64,000 bases of DNA from Turbatrix aceti (GCA_963969345.1 OZ017770.1:10844180-10908179), one strand, 5' to 3'; numbered from the stretch's first letter, positions 36,101 to 49,367 are shown. Numbers and translations are program-made. The notes: generated by a model from the letters alone, not told the origin.

Positions 36101-38699
36101 GTCCCCACACAGTGGCTTCTTTTTATCTTCTAAAAATCCATTCAGGCAATCTATCACGTCCCAGAAATCCTTTTTTACTCATTGACAGGCATGATTTATA
36201 CTCTACCTGTTTTTGCAACCACAACAAAGGCGGCAAAACCGTATTGCACATCCCTACTCTGCCTCCTCTGACTTTGTCAACTCAACAGGGGGGCAAAATA
36301 TTCAGTGAATCGGAAAATAGGTTTAACTTTTCGGAACGTGATTAACTAACTGGAAATGCACTACTACTATGAAAATGTGACGAATGTAAAACAATGTTGA
36401 TTGTTGTGCAAGAAAGAATGGAAATTCAATCGACTCGAAAAAAATCAGTAGATGTAGAAAAAGTAATTGGTAATCCGTCAAGTGGACACATCCCTACACC
36501 TTTTTTTGCACACACACGTGTTTTAAAAAGCTAAAACCCCTTGTTTTTTTTGCAATTTCTTTTGAAAAACTTGCTCTGGCAGTGCTAAAACAAATAGCAC
36601 CACATAAATCGACTTGTCGCTCGCTGCTAATCTGCTCTCCCGAATTTGGGCTAGTAAGCAAAGCCACCCCCGACGACTGGTCGCGTGCTGTTTGTGAAAG
36701 CAATCCAAATAGTTTTGAATGCAAGTTTGTTCGTACGATGACAACAACGAGCCATTGTGGCGTGGCATGCGGAGAGGTCATTGCCAGGTCGAGACTTATT
36801 ACGCCGGCGCAAGCATGCATCCGACATCAAAGGCATACGGATGTTCCGAGTAACTGAATCGCCATTCACCAATTGAATATAAAAGGGTGAGCTTGGTTGT
36901 TTGCCAAATTCGTCTACCATCCCCCGTAAACCACCTCATTGTTTGTATTACCAGAAATAATAACACCAAATCATCGAAGATTGCTCGGATATGAAAAAAA
37001 AACGGGAGAGACAATTTCGTGAGATGTCTATCGCTCCGACAGCCAAACGAGGACAGAGACATGCTAAAAAAGCCACAAATCAAATACCTGTCAGGTCGGA
37101 TCCCGATACCCAAAAGACTTGTGTCAGATCCCCTCTTTCAAAGGTCGTAGGTGAATATTTATGGTATCATCGTCGGTATTTCACATCAGAGGTTCTTATA
37201 TTCTCACTTTTGTATACACGCGTCGACACGGGAGACCAAAGCGGGAAGAAGAACACTTGAGTATCACTTGCCCAAACCTCGAGTGGTCGGATTTTGTGCT
37301 TTGTCGATCCTCTTGCAAGCGCACTGATTTCCACGCTTTTCCCATGAAGCATATGAGATCTTCCGACTAAATCCCTCTCTTTCTCTACCTACTTGAACCG
37401 GCAAAGCAGTAAAACGTAATTTTAAGGTAGAATTATTATTCAAGTATATCAATTACGAACGCCTGACAAAGAGAGAGCGGAAATGTTTTGACGATACCCG
37501 TGCTCCCTGTCCCTGCCTGCCACTTGCACCGCTCATTATGCGGTCTCGCCTCTTTAATTGAAACAAACACCTGCTTTTTTGTCGGTAGTGGTATAAAAAA
37601 CCAGAGGCATTGTCATGTTGTCAAATAAAAAAAATCTCTCAACGCTATCCGTAGCCATTGGAAACGACCATAAAAATAAAACACACACACCACATCAGAA
37701 AGCTGTTTGGTTTTGGTAAACGAAAAACGATTGAAAGTGTGTATACATCACATTTTTGCTCACATCTCTTTAGTACTTAATTCTCCCCTCAACTAATTGT
37801 ATTTAGTTTTATGACCCACAAAAAACGATTCAAATTGCAGGTTAACCTTTAGGTTGTTATTCGTTCATAGACTCACTCTAAAAGACAGTAAAACGCTCAA
37901 AGCGTCGTAAAAAAGCAATACGATATCACCTGATGGTGAACCTTAACCGTTACCTACTGGTCTCATCAGAAAATTATATTCTTTATCGCAGGCACGGTAG
38001 CCTGACCTCTCTGGCGCTAATCCCAAAATCGATGTTGCGCAATCTGTGACATTTACGGTCGGCATAGAAGAAGGCAAAAATGTCAGCAAATGTCAATGCA
38101 AAGAAAATATTCATCCGCAGTGGCAAAAAAAGAACAATAACATGCTATTGTTTCAGACTGCGGCAACAATTTGGTGAAAAAACTGTTGGCCGTCATTGAA
38201 AGCGATTGATCAAGGATGAGTCTACACCCCAATCAATTCATCTCACGGGGAACATGTCTTCTGTCTTTACAAACCGCTGACATACAGGACAAGCAGTGGA
38301 CAATATGTGTGAACAATTAGTAATTTTTCTAGTTTTCCTCCTAACCTATGGCACAAATGAAACCTGTTTGCTTGCTAATCTATAAGAATTACATTTTTTT
38401 CAAAAACGTAAGTATACAGACCTAAAAGCAAATAAAAAAAATTGATGGCGTGAAAAATGTTAATAAGAGACAAAGAGTCAAAAAAGAGATTATTGAAACT
38501 TTAGTCCCAGGCGCATCGTAAAAAAATATTTGACAAAGAAAATAAAAAAAACATACATTGGATTTGTACTGTTCCAGTAGACATCGGGCAGTTTTTTGGC
38601 ATCAATACCATTATTTTGTAAAATCACGAATCCGAGAAAAAACAATACCAGTCTGTGACAATGTAAATCATAAAAATGTTGCCGAAATGACCAATCCAT
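33111..38699 (-). CDS. Ephrin, GPI-anchored (Eph receptor ligand)
   Basis: Six exons (38699-38557, 35101-34987, 33948-33786, 33735-33643, 33410-33365, 33312-33111) give 253 aa with continuous phase. Exon 1 encodes a signal peptide and the ephrin entry motif KKLPDVYWNSTNPM, completed by F in exon 2. Exon 2 holds DRITIICPRP and the YSKLYM strand. Exon 3 continues VSKEEYESCTL and FRDFSPLPSALEFKPGRSYY. Exon 4 gives TSSGYRTGIDSTSGGLC, the receptor-binding-loop and last-cysteine region. The C terminus is Asp/Glu-rich, then hydrophobic (NILLLFCFSALFLLPALRR), a GPI signal, so this is an A-type-like anchored ephrin. Intron 1 is about 3.45 kb, the longest in the window. An in-frame upstream ATG at 38780 is possible. 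Confidence 0.92.
35102..38556 (-). other. Ephrin intron 1 (3.45 kb)
   Basis: This is the large first intron of the ephrin gene. Several open stretches on both strands (for example around 35100-35380 and 36490-36920) have no recognisable similarity or splice partners. No nested gene or repeat family is supported. Its size, against a norm of about 50 bp here, suggests retained regulatory sequence. Confidence 0.6.
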
Positions 38700-39776
38700 G
38701 ATTTGATGAACAGTATTGGTTATGAGACAAAAAAGCGATGTTGTATAACTGCTTGAAGGCACCGAAACAAAAATAGTCAATCGGTGGCGAGGGGCACGTT
38801 CTTTCTTTTTTCAAAGTTCACAATTTTTTGAATGTAACTGTACCAAAATTATCAACTCATTATTTAGTAAGTCTGGGCAATAATATTCAGTAATGCAAAA
38901 CGAAGAAGTAGTCAGTGGTTGAAGAAGATGCCAGAGAGCCAGAAAAGATGGCAAAACAGAAATTGTTATTACACGCAATATAAACGCTTTCAGTCTGTAA
39001 AAATAAATATTTTTAAAGTCTTGTAAACATTAGAAAAGAATTTTTTCGTTTTAATGAAGAGCAAAAATCTACAAAACAGGGGGAGTCTTTTCCTCAGTCA
39101 GCGATGACTCGGACACTTGGTTTGCAACAAGGGGGGGTGGGATGGGCGGTCGGTGACAATGCAGCAAAATTTCCGTTTTTCTTTTTTCTCTGCTTCTGAA
39201 CAATGATGACTCCGCCTTGAAGTATAAAGTTTTAAAAGATAAAAACGGGACATTGGAGACAAAAAATATAACGGTAGGAACCAATTTTCGGTATTTAATT
39301 GAATATGTTGCAAAAAATCTTGACAAAGTGGTATTTGATAACTTGTGCTGCAAACCGGTCAACCGATAAAAATTAATACAATAAATTTTTTCCACCGAAA
39401 AAAAATTGTAAAACACGATTGCCAATCACAACAAGTATGCTTAATGGCTCTTTGACATAAACAACCACGACCAACTTTGAGCTGTTTCTTGCCTTACAAT
39501 TGGGAGTTCAGCCCAGTTCCGCTACAGCAACGGATGAACAAATGTTCTTTTTATTCTGTTCGTAACGTTCGGTGTGTGCATGTGGTGTGTTAATTACGCA
39601 TGTTACAGCTCATGACGACCTGTCTATGTTTCTTGGACAAGTAGTCGTTATGTAAGGAAAAAGGAAGACAGATACGTTCCTTTTTCCTTTCAAAAAAGAA
39701 GGTGTATTAATAAATCATGAACTGTCATCTGTGAGATAGCCAAAATGGTTTTTATAAAACATTTTCGACACAGGAA
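38700..39776. other. Intergenic region between ephrin and PXMP4
   Basis: AT-rich spacer holding the ephrin promoter and the 3' end of PXMP4. No gene supported. Confidence 0.5.
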
Positions 39777-40553
39777 TCATTTGTTAAACCACAAAAAATT
39801 TCGAATTGACGTCCACGTATTGCTGTCTTTGTAGAGATAACTCATGGATGCCTGGAGTGAGTTTTGAAGGGTTTCAGGATGATTTTCAAAAAGCCACAGG
39901 ACAACACCCCAGGTGATTGCTGCAAAGTAGGGAAAAACCGGTGAATCAGGTTGCTTGAGAATTCCTTTTTTGACGGATAATTTCACCAAGCCGTAAATAA
40001 TTCGGCTCAAAAGGTAAAGATTTATCTGAAATATTTTTAGTGTAATCCGAAGTACTTTTTTTTGTCACCACTATCACCTGTGTGTTCACAGAATTATTTT
40101 CACCAAACACAAAATAGCCAACAAAGAAGGCGGTTACAAATGAATGCCAGGACTTGGTTTCCGTCTGCCATTTGTTTAGCGCCGCCATTCCGAGCTTATA
40201 GCCAAATACAAAACGTCCTAAATTAAAGGCATGCATTCTGGTGAGATTGAGCACAGCCTTTAGCTTGGTCCAAAATCTAAATTAAAATCAGATAGCAAGG
40301 AAAAAATGTGTACAGACAGGAGAAATACTCACGTTCCAGAGCTGAAGAGAAAAACCATGACCAAAGCATGTGGAGCACGGATTCTGACACCATATCTAAA
40401 AAATATAATTTTGCAAACAGTTTTTGCAACAAAAACGTACACCAGGCCATTGCGGAGACCTTTGATGGATGCAAGCCATAGTTTTTGGCTTTTAAGTCGG
40501 TGAAGGTAATAATTAGCTATAATTTCAAGATTTTGAAGCGATAGCTCAATCAT
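39777..40553 (-). CDS. PXMP4: Peroxisomal membrane protein 4 (PMP24)
   Basis: Four exons (40553-40441, 40395-40333, 40276-40078, 40025-39777) give 207 aa; human PXMP4 has 212. Similarity runs the whole length: IKGLRNGLVYGVRIRAPHAL near the N terminus, then LGRFVFGYK, VFGENNSVNTQINLYLLSR, PYFAAITWGVVLWLFENH, and SMSYLYKDSNTW at the C terminus. The protein is a multi-pass member of the Tim17/Tim22/PMP24 group in the peroxisomal membrane; its exact transport role is unsettled. The first donor is GTACGT within the GLVY codons. Confidence 0.93.
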
Positions 40554-41059
40554 GGCGACAGACGACCAACTTCAACCTATACGGAAAGCCAACTCATACA
40601 TTCAATCGCCTTATCGATTGACCAGACAGACCTCTCTTATCTTAGTTTGTCATGCAATAAAAGAACAACGCATTTTTCGCATTTGACTACAATTTTGGTG
40701 TTGCGGTGCAAAAAAAATGCGCGATAGAATATATTCAGTAATGTGGATAACATGGACATAAAAAAAATAATAACAGAATATATAGATTTACATTTTTATA
40801 CAAACGGTGTAAAACTTCAAGCGGCTCGGCTTCTGTTTGATTGTTATTTTAAAAAATCTGAATTTTTAACACAATCATTTGTATGTCAAACGTATAAAAC
40901 TTTTAATCGTTAGGCCCGACCCCAGGGCTGGAAGTGTGGTCCTTCGCCAGATTTAAAAAAATATCAAATCATACGTGAATAAAAAATTTATTACCAAAAC
41001 AAATCATAAAAGATTTTTGAACAATGACCGTCTTATACACACATCATTTTTTTGAACGT

Positions 41060-42870
41060 TTATTTTTGAGCTGTTTGTGTTTGGGGAGACATTTCCGAAA
41101 ACGTTCCATATCGCCTTTTTGAACGAAATGCTGTGCGAACCGTTGTACGAAATTGTGGATTGAACCAAGAGTAGATAATTGGATTCCAGACAGCTGATGT
41201 CATAGCAGTTACGTGGCATGCTAAAATAAAAAATAAATAATGAAAGACTATTTGTATTAAAAAAAAATTTCAAACCTGCAAAAACCACAGAATACCACTG
41301 ATTAGAGATAGCCACGTCGGTGAAGTCTCGGTAGACGTTGATCAGATTCATGGGTAACCAGGCAAGTACAAGACCCCCGACCATGAAAACCATCATTCGA
41401 TGCGAACGATTTCGACGATTTTCCAAACGTTGTTTGTTATCTATGAGTAGCGTTTCGTGCTTTCGACGTTTTCGGACTTGATTGCTGATGATGCGACCGA
41501 TGCCGATGTAGCAAATTGACGAGATCACAACTGGGACACCGAATTGTACGATGAGGACTGTCGAACCGTAGACTCGACGAAGCATGCTTGCACTCTGATC
41601 GTCGTGGTCGCTAACACTGTCTGGCCTAACAGGAAAAAACATTTGTCATGACAGGAAATCAAAAATTTCAAAGCCATACCAATTTTCTTCGCAAAAATGG
41701 CCGCAGAGAGGGGTGTAGGCCACGGCATTGGAAAATATTCCAGCAGGTAAGGCACAACCGTACCCCAGAATCCAGATGAAAATAACCATCAGGATTGCTT
41801 TTTTAAAATCTATTATCTAAAATTTAAAATCAAATTGAAAATAATGTTTAAAAAAAAAAATTTTTATTATTTGCAATTGCAATTTTTTTATTCAAAAATT
41901 ATTTTTTTGTATAATTTAAAAATAGCTTCAGCTTTTTTTAGTTCATAAAAACCGTTACAAAATTTCTGCAATTACAATGTATTGTAAAATTACATATTTA
42001 CTTGCGCCACGCTACGTACATGCCAGAAAAGTCCATGAAAGGAATAAATTAGGGCTATATGAAAGACTTCCTGCAAGCAAACCACATAAATTAAAACATT
42101 ATTCGAAGGACAACACTGGACCTTCATCAAAACATAAGAAACACATTTTAAAATGCCAAAGCTCAGACCTCAACCGCTGGCCACTTAATGAGAATAAATC
42201 GGTCCAAAGCAATAGCCGTCATTGTAAAGCTTGAGACGAAGATTCCCCCTCCCTGCAATTCATTTTTTTTAAATTGCTTACATCAGAACACAAAAATTAC
42301 TTGAAAAACACCGGAAAAGATACACCATATTGTGGGAAACACCCAATCACGTGTAAATATTGATATTGCTGTTATGGGAAGTGACGTGAGGCACATTACA
42401 ATATCTGATACCGCTAGTGAACAGATAAATACAGATCGAACGGATGATAGTGTCACCTGTAACCAAACAGTTTGTTAACTTGCCTTTTGTTTTTGTTATT
42501 CTAATGACGCCTACCTGCTTTAGCGTGACAACGTATATCACACAAAGATTTCCAGTTAATGCACTTAGCCATACAATAAAGTAGAGTATCGAGAAGATAA
42601 TTTGTATAATTGGCATGTCGGTTTTAACCGGCATGAAATGCTACAATAATTGTTTATAACTCTTTATTATTTGAAAAGGACGAAAAACAATGAAACAAAT
42701 TGTATCAAAATTATTACCTGAATTGCAGTGCATTCATCGCTATGATTTCGCCAGAGTAGGTGTTTTGATACCGTATTATTAAGTGAAAATAACCATTCAA
42801 AAGGTTCTTCCTCGTCGAATGTCATGACATTTGGTGACGGAGATTCGTCAGTGATGATAAATCCGTATCG
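41060..42870 (-). CDS. Neuropeptide F/Y-like G-protein-coupled receptor (first exon not found)
   Basis: Seven exons (42870-42718, 42640-42515, 42456-42301, 42252-42169, 41816-41680, 41625-41276, 41220-41060) give 388 aa without the start exon. The extracellular N terminus has NNT and NHS sequons. TM1 has ALTGNLCVIYVV, TM2 has SLAVSDIVMCLTSLP, and TM3 ends in TAIALDRFILIKWP, so the DRY motif is DRF. TM4 is MVIFIWILGYGCALPAG, TM5 is VQFGVPVVISSICYIGIGRI, TM6 is HRMMVFMVGGLVLAWLPMN, and TM7 is TAMTSAVWNPIIYSWFN. The AMTSxxWNPxxY pattern is typical of NPY/NPF-type receptors in invertebrates. The TM3 donor choice (42169 or slightly earlier) is uncertain. A possible start exon lies near 43048 but is not convincing. 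Confidence 0.85.
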
Positions 42871-43354
42871 CTAATAAACGCATAGGCAGATTACAACACT
42901 TCCCTCGCAAAAAATAGTAAAAATAGAGAACAAATAATAATTGAATAGTCTGAAAAAAATTTATTGAACAATTATTGTAATCATAATAGGTTTGATTGCT
43001 CAAGAAATCAGAAATAAAAAAGCTGATTATGCGGAATGATTCGTGCAAATTTTCAAAATAAAAAAAATAATTATGAAAATATTAAAACTCTTGTGCTAGC
43101 ATACAGATACCAGAACGAACATGAAAACATGAGCGAACACAGATTTTGAAAAACTAACACACAAAAATCAAGTTTTGTGATGAGCACTACACATTATATC
43201 TGTATTAGCGCCAAGTTAATTAATTCATACATCCGATAGCATTCTATATCAAAAAAGGAAGCAAATTTTTTTTAACATAAATATACGGTTTGCAAATTAC
43301 TGTACAACAGATCTTTGCAAAAATGAAATACAATAAAAACTACACGTTCGCACC

Positions 43355-43358
<4 letters not shown>

Positions 43359-43392
<34 letters not shown>

Positions 43393-44154
43393 AATTTCTC
43401 TTAGTCGGTTTGGAAATCAATGTCGGCAAGACTAAGTGGATGAGCAACTCAAAGGACGACGCAGCGATTATCCTGAACGGTCTACCGGTCGAGAGAGTTA
43501 CGGAGTTTGTCTACCTTGGACAGCTTTTCTCATGGCCAAGAGACCACAAGAAGGAAATCGTCAAACGAATTTCGGCAGGACGAAAAGCGTATTTCAAGTA
43601 CCGCGACTTCCTGCGCTCACGCCAAGTCAAAATGGGGCTGAAACGGCGACTCATCGAGCAGTGCATCAAGCCAGCAGTCCTCTACGGCTGCGAAACCTGG
43701 GCACTCACCGACGCCGCCGCCGAAACCCTTCAAAGGGGTCAACGTCGTCTTGAACGTGCCATCCTCGAGGTGCGTTTGAGCGACGAGATCCCCTCCGCGG
43801 CCATCCGAAAGCGCACCAAGCTCAAGGACTGGTTCGAAAGCGCTCGACTCCGGAAGCTGAAGTTCGCCAAATCGCTCGCGACGACCGACGACGACAACTG
43901 GGCAGTTCGACTGTCAGACTGGCGCCCTACCGACGACTACGACAAAGCCAAGCGACCGCCTGGACGACCTCGTATGCGCTGGACCGACGCCCTCGCCAAC
44001 GAGTATTACAAGGCCCCGGCAAAAGACTTTGACTATAGACGAGTGATTTTCCTTTGATGTGCCCCTCTTCGTACGATATCCCAGTGATACTTTGTTATCC
44101 CGTGTGTACGAGTAAGAGATATAAATTGAAAAAAAAAAAAAAAAAATTGAAATT
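43359..44154 (+). mobile_element. 5'-truncated RTE-like non-LTR retrotransposon
   Basis: The element is flanked by a perfect 13-bp target-site duplication GTTCGCACCTATA (43346-43358 and 44155-44167). From about 43390 to 44057 it encodes the end of a reverse transcriptase and its C-terminal region: GLEINVGKTKWM after the lost catalytic motif, EFVYLGQLFS, AVLYGCETWALT, GQRRLERAILEVRL and GRPRMRWTDALANEY. This order is typical of RTE-clade ORFs. The 3' UTR is only about 60 bp and ends in an A-run followed by TTGAAATTG. Unusually, a 26-A run plus TTGAAATT also marks the 5' junction. A shorter copy lies at 53.4-53.8 kb. Confidence 0.88.
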
Positions 44155-44167
44155 GTTCGCACCTATA

Positions 44168-45472
44168 TAATAAAATGCACACAAATAAGTAAAAAACAAA
44201 TCTTCATATAAATAATGACAATCGACAGACGTGAAGCACTGTGGTGGGCAAAAAAATAATTACTACATTTTCTATTACGTAGAAGCCAAGGAGTAACAGA
44301 CTGTCTATCTACAATACTGTTGGTAAGAAAAAAATAGTTGGATTCGTTTGACGGGTTGCATTCACTACAAAAAATAATCAGCTGAACAATAACAACAAAA
44401 ACTTTTTTTTGTTTTGTTGCTGGTTCATCGAATATCTGATAAACACAGTTAATTATTATGAAGGATAACAAGCTTACAGGTTTTACGTAATGCTGGCCAT
44501 AGTTTTATACTTAAACTATTTAAATTTGATGAATACAAGAAATAAAGAATCGCATTGTGACGCATAAAATGAAGTTAAATTATGCAAATTAATGAGTGCA
44601 AATGACAAAGTTTTTTTCTACGACGTAGGCAAACAAATTATACAAGTACAGTTTTTTTAGTCATTATAAGAATTTATTCTGCAGTTTTGGCCTTGTACTA
44701 CTAAGCTAAGCACCTTTGGACTTAGTGAAAGTCAGTAGGGACAGGTATAAAGATGTCGCTGGCTTTTTCAAATTTTATCAACATATTTATTAAACAAAAA
44801 ATGCTTTTAAAATGTCATAAAAAATGCATGACAAGAGAAAACATCCGCATTAAGCCATAGCAGACGTGTCCAAACTTCCGAAAAATGTATTTAGAAAAAA
44901 AATTGAGCTGATGCTCACACCAGAGATCGCACACAATTTTTCTGGCATTTTATAGGATTCTTTATCGTCATGGAATCCCTAGTTTTTACAACACGTATTT
45001 TTGTACGTTGCGGAACAAATCTAAATATCTGTACGCAGACAGATTTTCCCCCACATCCTAAATAATCTGTTATTGCGTTCGCATTCAAAAATTATGTAGT
45101 ATACACCGGAAGATCTTGTATATTCCTTGAAATTAGACGCCAAAGAACACTAAAACATTTTCCTATTTAGCATCCACCTCACGCGCTCACCTCAGCTGTC
45201 TCTGGGTATGAATATTACGGCTCAGGATCCACTTGTAAGAGGAACATTACTCACTAAGTAAGCGATTTTTTTAGCACACGAAAAAAATATTGAGAAAAGT
45301 ACTCAAACGTACATAAATATATATTTAATTTGAAGAAACCTAACGAAGCACCGAAAAGGTCTAAACAGCAAAAAATATATTGGACACTGGAAAAATTCAA
45401 CCTATGCATACTATATCCATTTTTCTGATACAAAAACATAAACTCCGCCTTAACAAAACAAACTGACACAAG
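44168..45472. other. Intergenic region, no supported gene
   Basis: AT-rich sequence. No open reading frame with recognisable similarity. Confidence 0.45.
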
Positions 45473-45809
45473 ATGCCCCTGGAATTGACTTGTATGCCAC
45501 CGCCTTCACCTTGCAAGCAGACCAAGCCAAAGGGTAAGTACACCGACGCAACCACAGGTTCAACCGGATACCAAACTGTCAGTCAGTCAGCCCGGCTCGA
45601 CCGAGACCCGTCAATCATTCAGTCGGCGTCAATTTATGGCTTGATATTTAAAACAATATGTTTTATTTTTAAAATTTAAAAAAAATTTATATTTTTAAAT
45701 TTGTTAAGTGAAAAAATGCCGAAAAGATAATAAAAAATATAACAAATTTGCAGGAAAAAAACCTAACTTCGAGTATTGGCTTTATACTCTTCGTTTATCG
45801 CCTGAATGA
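45473..45809 (+). CDS. Candidate two-exon microprotein of 38 aa
   Basis: An ATG opens an exon at 45473-45533 that ends at a strong GTAAGT donor. A TTTGCAG acceptor starts exon 2 at 45754-45809, and the spliced frame closes at TGA. The product begins MPLELTCMPPPSPCKQTKPK and ends KKPNFEYWLYTLRLSPE. I do not recognise it. It has no signal peptide; it is basic in the middle and aromatic towards the end. The good splice pair and kept frame argue for a real exon pair, but the chance of coincidence is considerable for so short a product. It could also be part of a longer gene. Confidence 0.35.
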
Positions 45810-48800
45810 GTTAAGAAAGAGAGAAGGTTTAAGAAGATTTCATCGGGCATTCTCTTAATTTAATCTTAATGTTTGACTTAATCCTTTATATTCGCCAACG
45901 CCAAACATGAGTTGTTTTTTGGAGATTTGTTATCGACACCTTTATACGTATAAGAACATCAAAGTGATACGAATGTACTTCCAGAAACAAAACAAAATGT
46001 GTACAGTATGTATAAACAAAAAAATTGAAACAGAAATAGAATCAAAACTGCAAAAAAACAAATGATAGAAACGTAACAAAAAATATTATAACAAAAAGTC
46101 ATAAATCAACTATTCTTTGACTACAATAACAAAAAAAGCTCGCAAGAAGCAGCAAGATTGAGCCTGTCAGGTACATAGTTTTTGCTGCGCGACGCTTGAG
46201 CTGTCGATGAAGCTCTCAAAAACAATAAGTGCACAAAAAGTCTTGAAATGAAGCCTTCGCACCTATGCCACTTCTTTTTGACCAAACAGCCTTCCAGTGT
46301 GCATACCTGAGCGTTGATCAAAAAGCTGTTTAGAAAAGAATTTTTGTCAAAACATTCTACAATAAAAAAATACAGGAACAAGGTTAAAATGTCTGATGCC
46401 GTTAAATTAAACACAAAAACCACAACAAATGCAAAAAGATTTTACCTACAAGTCAATGCTTGCAAACTTGTGCCTAAGATGTACAGGAAAACTGTCAGTA
46501 GAATACATTTGGCAAAAAAAATGCAGGCTGCAGCCTGTTGGCAAGCAAAATTCTACTCTAAAATATTTATGTAAATTGTAAATTTTATAGATTAAAAAAA
46601 CTCAAATGCCACTGCAAAAAAATTCAGACAGAAAATCGTGTAGCATGAATATTCTGGTTCTCCAAGAACAAAACAAGGAGAACAAAAATTATAATCAATG
46701 CCATTGTTGTTGTTTCTATTGTTTTTCAACAATATCATAAAAAAGTGCAAAAGAAAGTGTACAACGAAAATGAAAAATGTGCTACCAAATTTTGTACAAA
46801 AACATTTGATGGTGTCAAAATCAATGCAAAGATGAGTTGTGAAACCCGAGGGGATAGGGGGATATGTTCTTCTATGAATCAACCACAAACAATCAAACTA
46901 TCGAAAGAAATGGTTTTAAATTACAACTTTTATTTTTCATCGATCATAAAAAAATCATGCTTGTATCCGATAACAGATTCTATGCAGGATGTGATTCTAT
47001 GCTACTTTTATTTTTCGAAATGAAAACAAAAATTATACTTTAAAAAGCGTTTTGACGAAAAAAAATTCCGTCATGCTAATCTTAGTCCCCCTTCTATAAG
47101 TGTTAACAAAGAAATCTAATTAGTGGCTGCATAACAAAGAACATCAGAATCCAAGCATATTCTTTTACTTGTATTTACTCATGAGGAACCGCAGAAATGA
47201 AGATAACCATGAAAGCGACGCAAAAATGCACCAATATATTATGCCCCAAAAAGAGGTAGTAATCATTAACCAAACCTTGCTTTTCGTGCAAATTTGACTG
47301 CGGTAATAGGCTGCTAAATAAAAAAAATTAGATAGATGGATGCCTTTTTTGGCGTGAGTGAACAAACGAAATCGAAAGGCAGGAAAAGGCTTGGTAGTGC
47401 ATGAACACAAAAATTGTATGGAGCACATTGGGTCAGGCAGGATCCAAATATTTTTTGTTTGATATTTCCATGACAATAATGACATCATGCTATCATAGTC
47501 GGTTTATTACTTTGCATACTTTACGTAATTGTATCTTCTTACTGTAGTTGAGTTGTGCAAAAACTGACAGGGAATGTAGATTTTTTAGAGTGATTTGTTT
47601 CACCCTATAGTTTTCAAACGAGTAGTTTTTTTGCCACTTTCTCAAATGCATGACGTGATCTCAAAGTATCAATTTCCCTTTGTGTACTATCTTGGCACTC
47701 ATTCAGGGAAACAAAAAGCAGCAAAAAAATTTACCACTTTGTCTATGCAAACCCCACTCATTAGCAGTAAGGATAGACCGTTATATTACCCCTCACCAAA
47801 CATGGTGGGGTGGTCCGTTATGCAAATGATAACTAACCACTGAGTAATGGTGAAATAATAATATGGCCAAACTTTGGACCTTTGCGCTTGATGACGCTTC
47901 TTGATCTTTCACTATAATCCGTCATCGCATCTCATCTCGTTGCAATTGCAATTGTGGACGGAACGATTGTTTGCACTAGATTTAAGCGCCTCCTTTATCG
48001 ACGCCAACGCTCGGCCATGCCTTTTTCATTCCCATCAAACTAATTTCTCCTTAGTTTGCTTCTTTGACTGCCGCAAAAGGAAAACAAGTCAAGTTTCAAA
48101 GAATCACTTACTCATACTGCTATGCTATATTAGTTAATTTAAGCCGGTTCATATTTGTTTAACTGTTCAAATGTTCAAGGCCCTAAAAACAGTGAACAGG
48201 GCATACCCCCTACCCTTCCGTCGTTTCATCCTATGGCTCATTAGTTTAAATTATGTTTTCCGACCTTTGTCGGTTTATTGACAGTTTTTTTCTTTTTTCC
48301 AGCTTTTTTATTACATTTTTTTGGTAAAAAAACAAAAATTGCAAAGTGCAATTTTTTTAACATTTAGGCGTGAGAATCCACAACAAACAATCTTTTTTTT
48401 TCTTTTGTCGGCTGTCTACTAACATGTAAAAAAAAAGCTAATGCTTCTGCGCGACACAAAAGATTTGAGGTGTACAGTTCAGCGATCAGTCTAACAACGA
48501 CCAAGTGCCTCTGACATTGGAGACCCTTTCCCGTAGAAAAACCTGGGAGAACACGGAGGAATTTGTTTGTAGTCCAATCATTCCCAAGCATGCTTTTAAC
48601 GAATCACGGACGAGTGGTATCCTAGTTGCGATACCTACTCTAGCGCAGAGTGGTGGTAAGAAACGCTTAAAGAAAAAGATCGCTTCTTGTCAAAATAGAG
48701 TCATCCATCGTGTTGTACTACTACCTACTCCAGCGCCTGTTGGCAGCTCTTAGATAGAAAGCTTAACGCCTTGTTTCTTTCTTTTTCAAAAATCTTTGTC

Positions 48801-49367
48801 CCCCTTCCCATTTCTATTCTATCCTTGCTACCAGTTAGTTCAGTACACCACCACTACCACCAACACCGCCGCCGCCTGTTGGTAGGAAAAAGAAAATGGA
48901 GGCAAGGCAGCTAGGCAGGCAGGCAAGCTGGTGATGGCATTCTCTCCCTGGTAGTACTCGAATGAAGAAAAAGATAATTAATTGCCCCAGTAGCAATGTC
49001 AGTTAGGCGTAAATCGGCTGCAGGTCACAAATTGTTCGATTTTTTTCACTTTTTTTTCGGAAAAAAAATTCTAACGAACGTTTGTTTTTTATTTGTTAAA
49101 ACCATTGCTCTGTGATTAACAACCTGTAAAGCAAGTGCTTGAGTCAGATTTTAGCATTCTAAAATTACATCCTGCCACCCCCCTCCTTTGTTTCTATCAA
49201 AAATTTGTTTTAATTCTTAACTGTTGTCAAACCCAAAAGATTATGTGCATGTTGACACGGTCGTTGTGACTAAACGAGTGATTCTGTGTCAACGACTCAC
49301 TCAGGGTTTTTGCTGGCTTCGTCGATCAAGCAAGCCCTCTCCTTACTATACATTACCGAGTGCGTGC
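45810..49367. other. Long intergenic region upstream of the Wnt gene
   Basis: About 3.5 kb of AT-rich DNA with no supported gene. A short retroposon remnant lies at 47825-47857. The region probably contains the regulatory DNA of the Wnt gene, but no motif can be named. Confidence 0.5.
47825..47857 (+). mobile_element. Short 3'-end remnant of the AAAT-tail retroposon family
   Basis: About 31 bases (AATGATAACTAACCACTGAG followed by TAATGGTGAAAT) match the 3' core of the elements at 0.47 and 51.7 kb, here on the plus strand. The tail is AATAATAAT rather than AAAT repeats. No target-site duplication could be seen. Confidence 0.55.
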
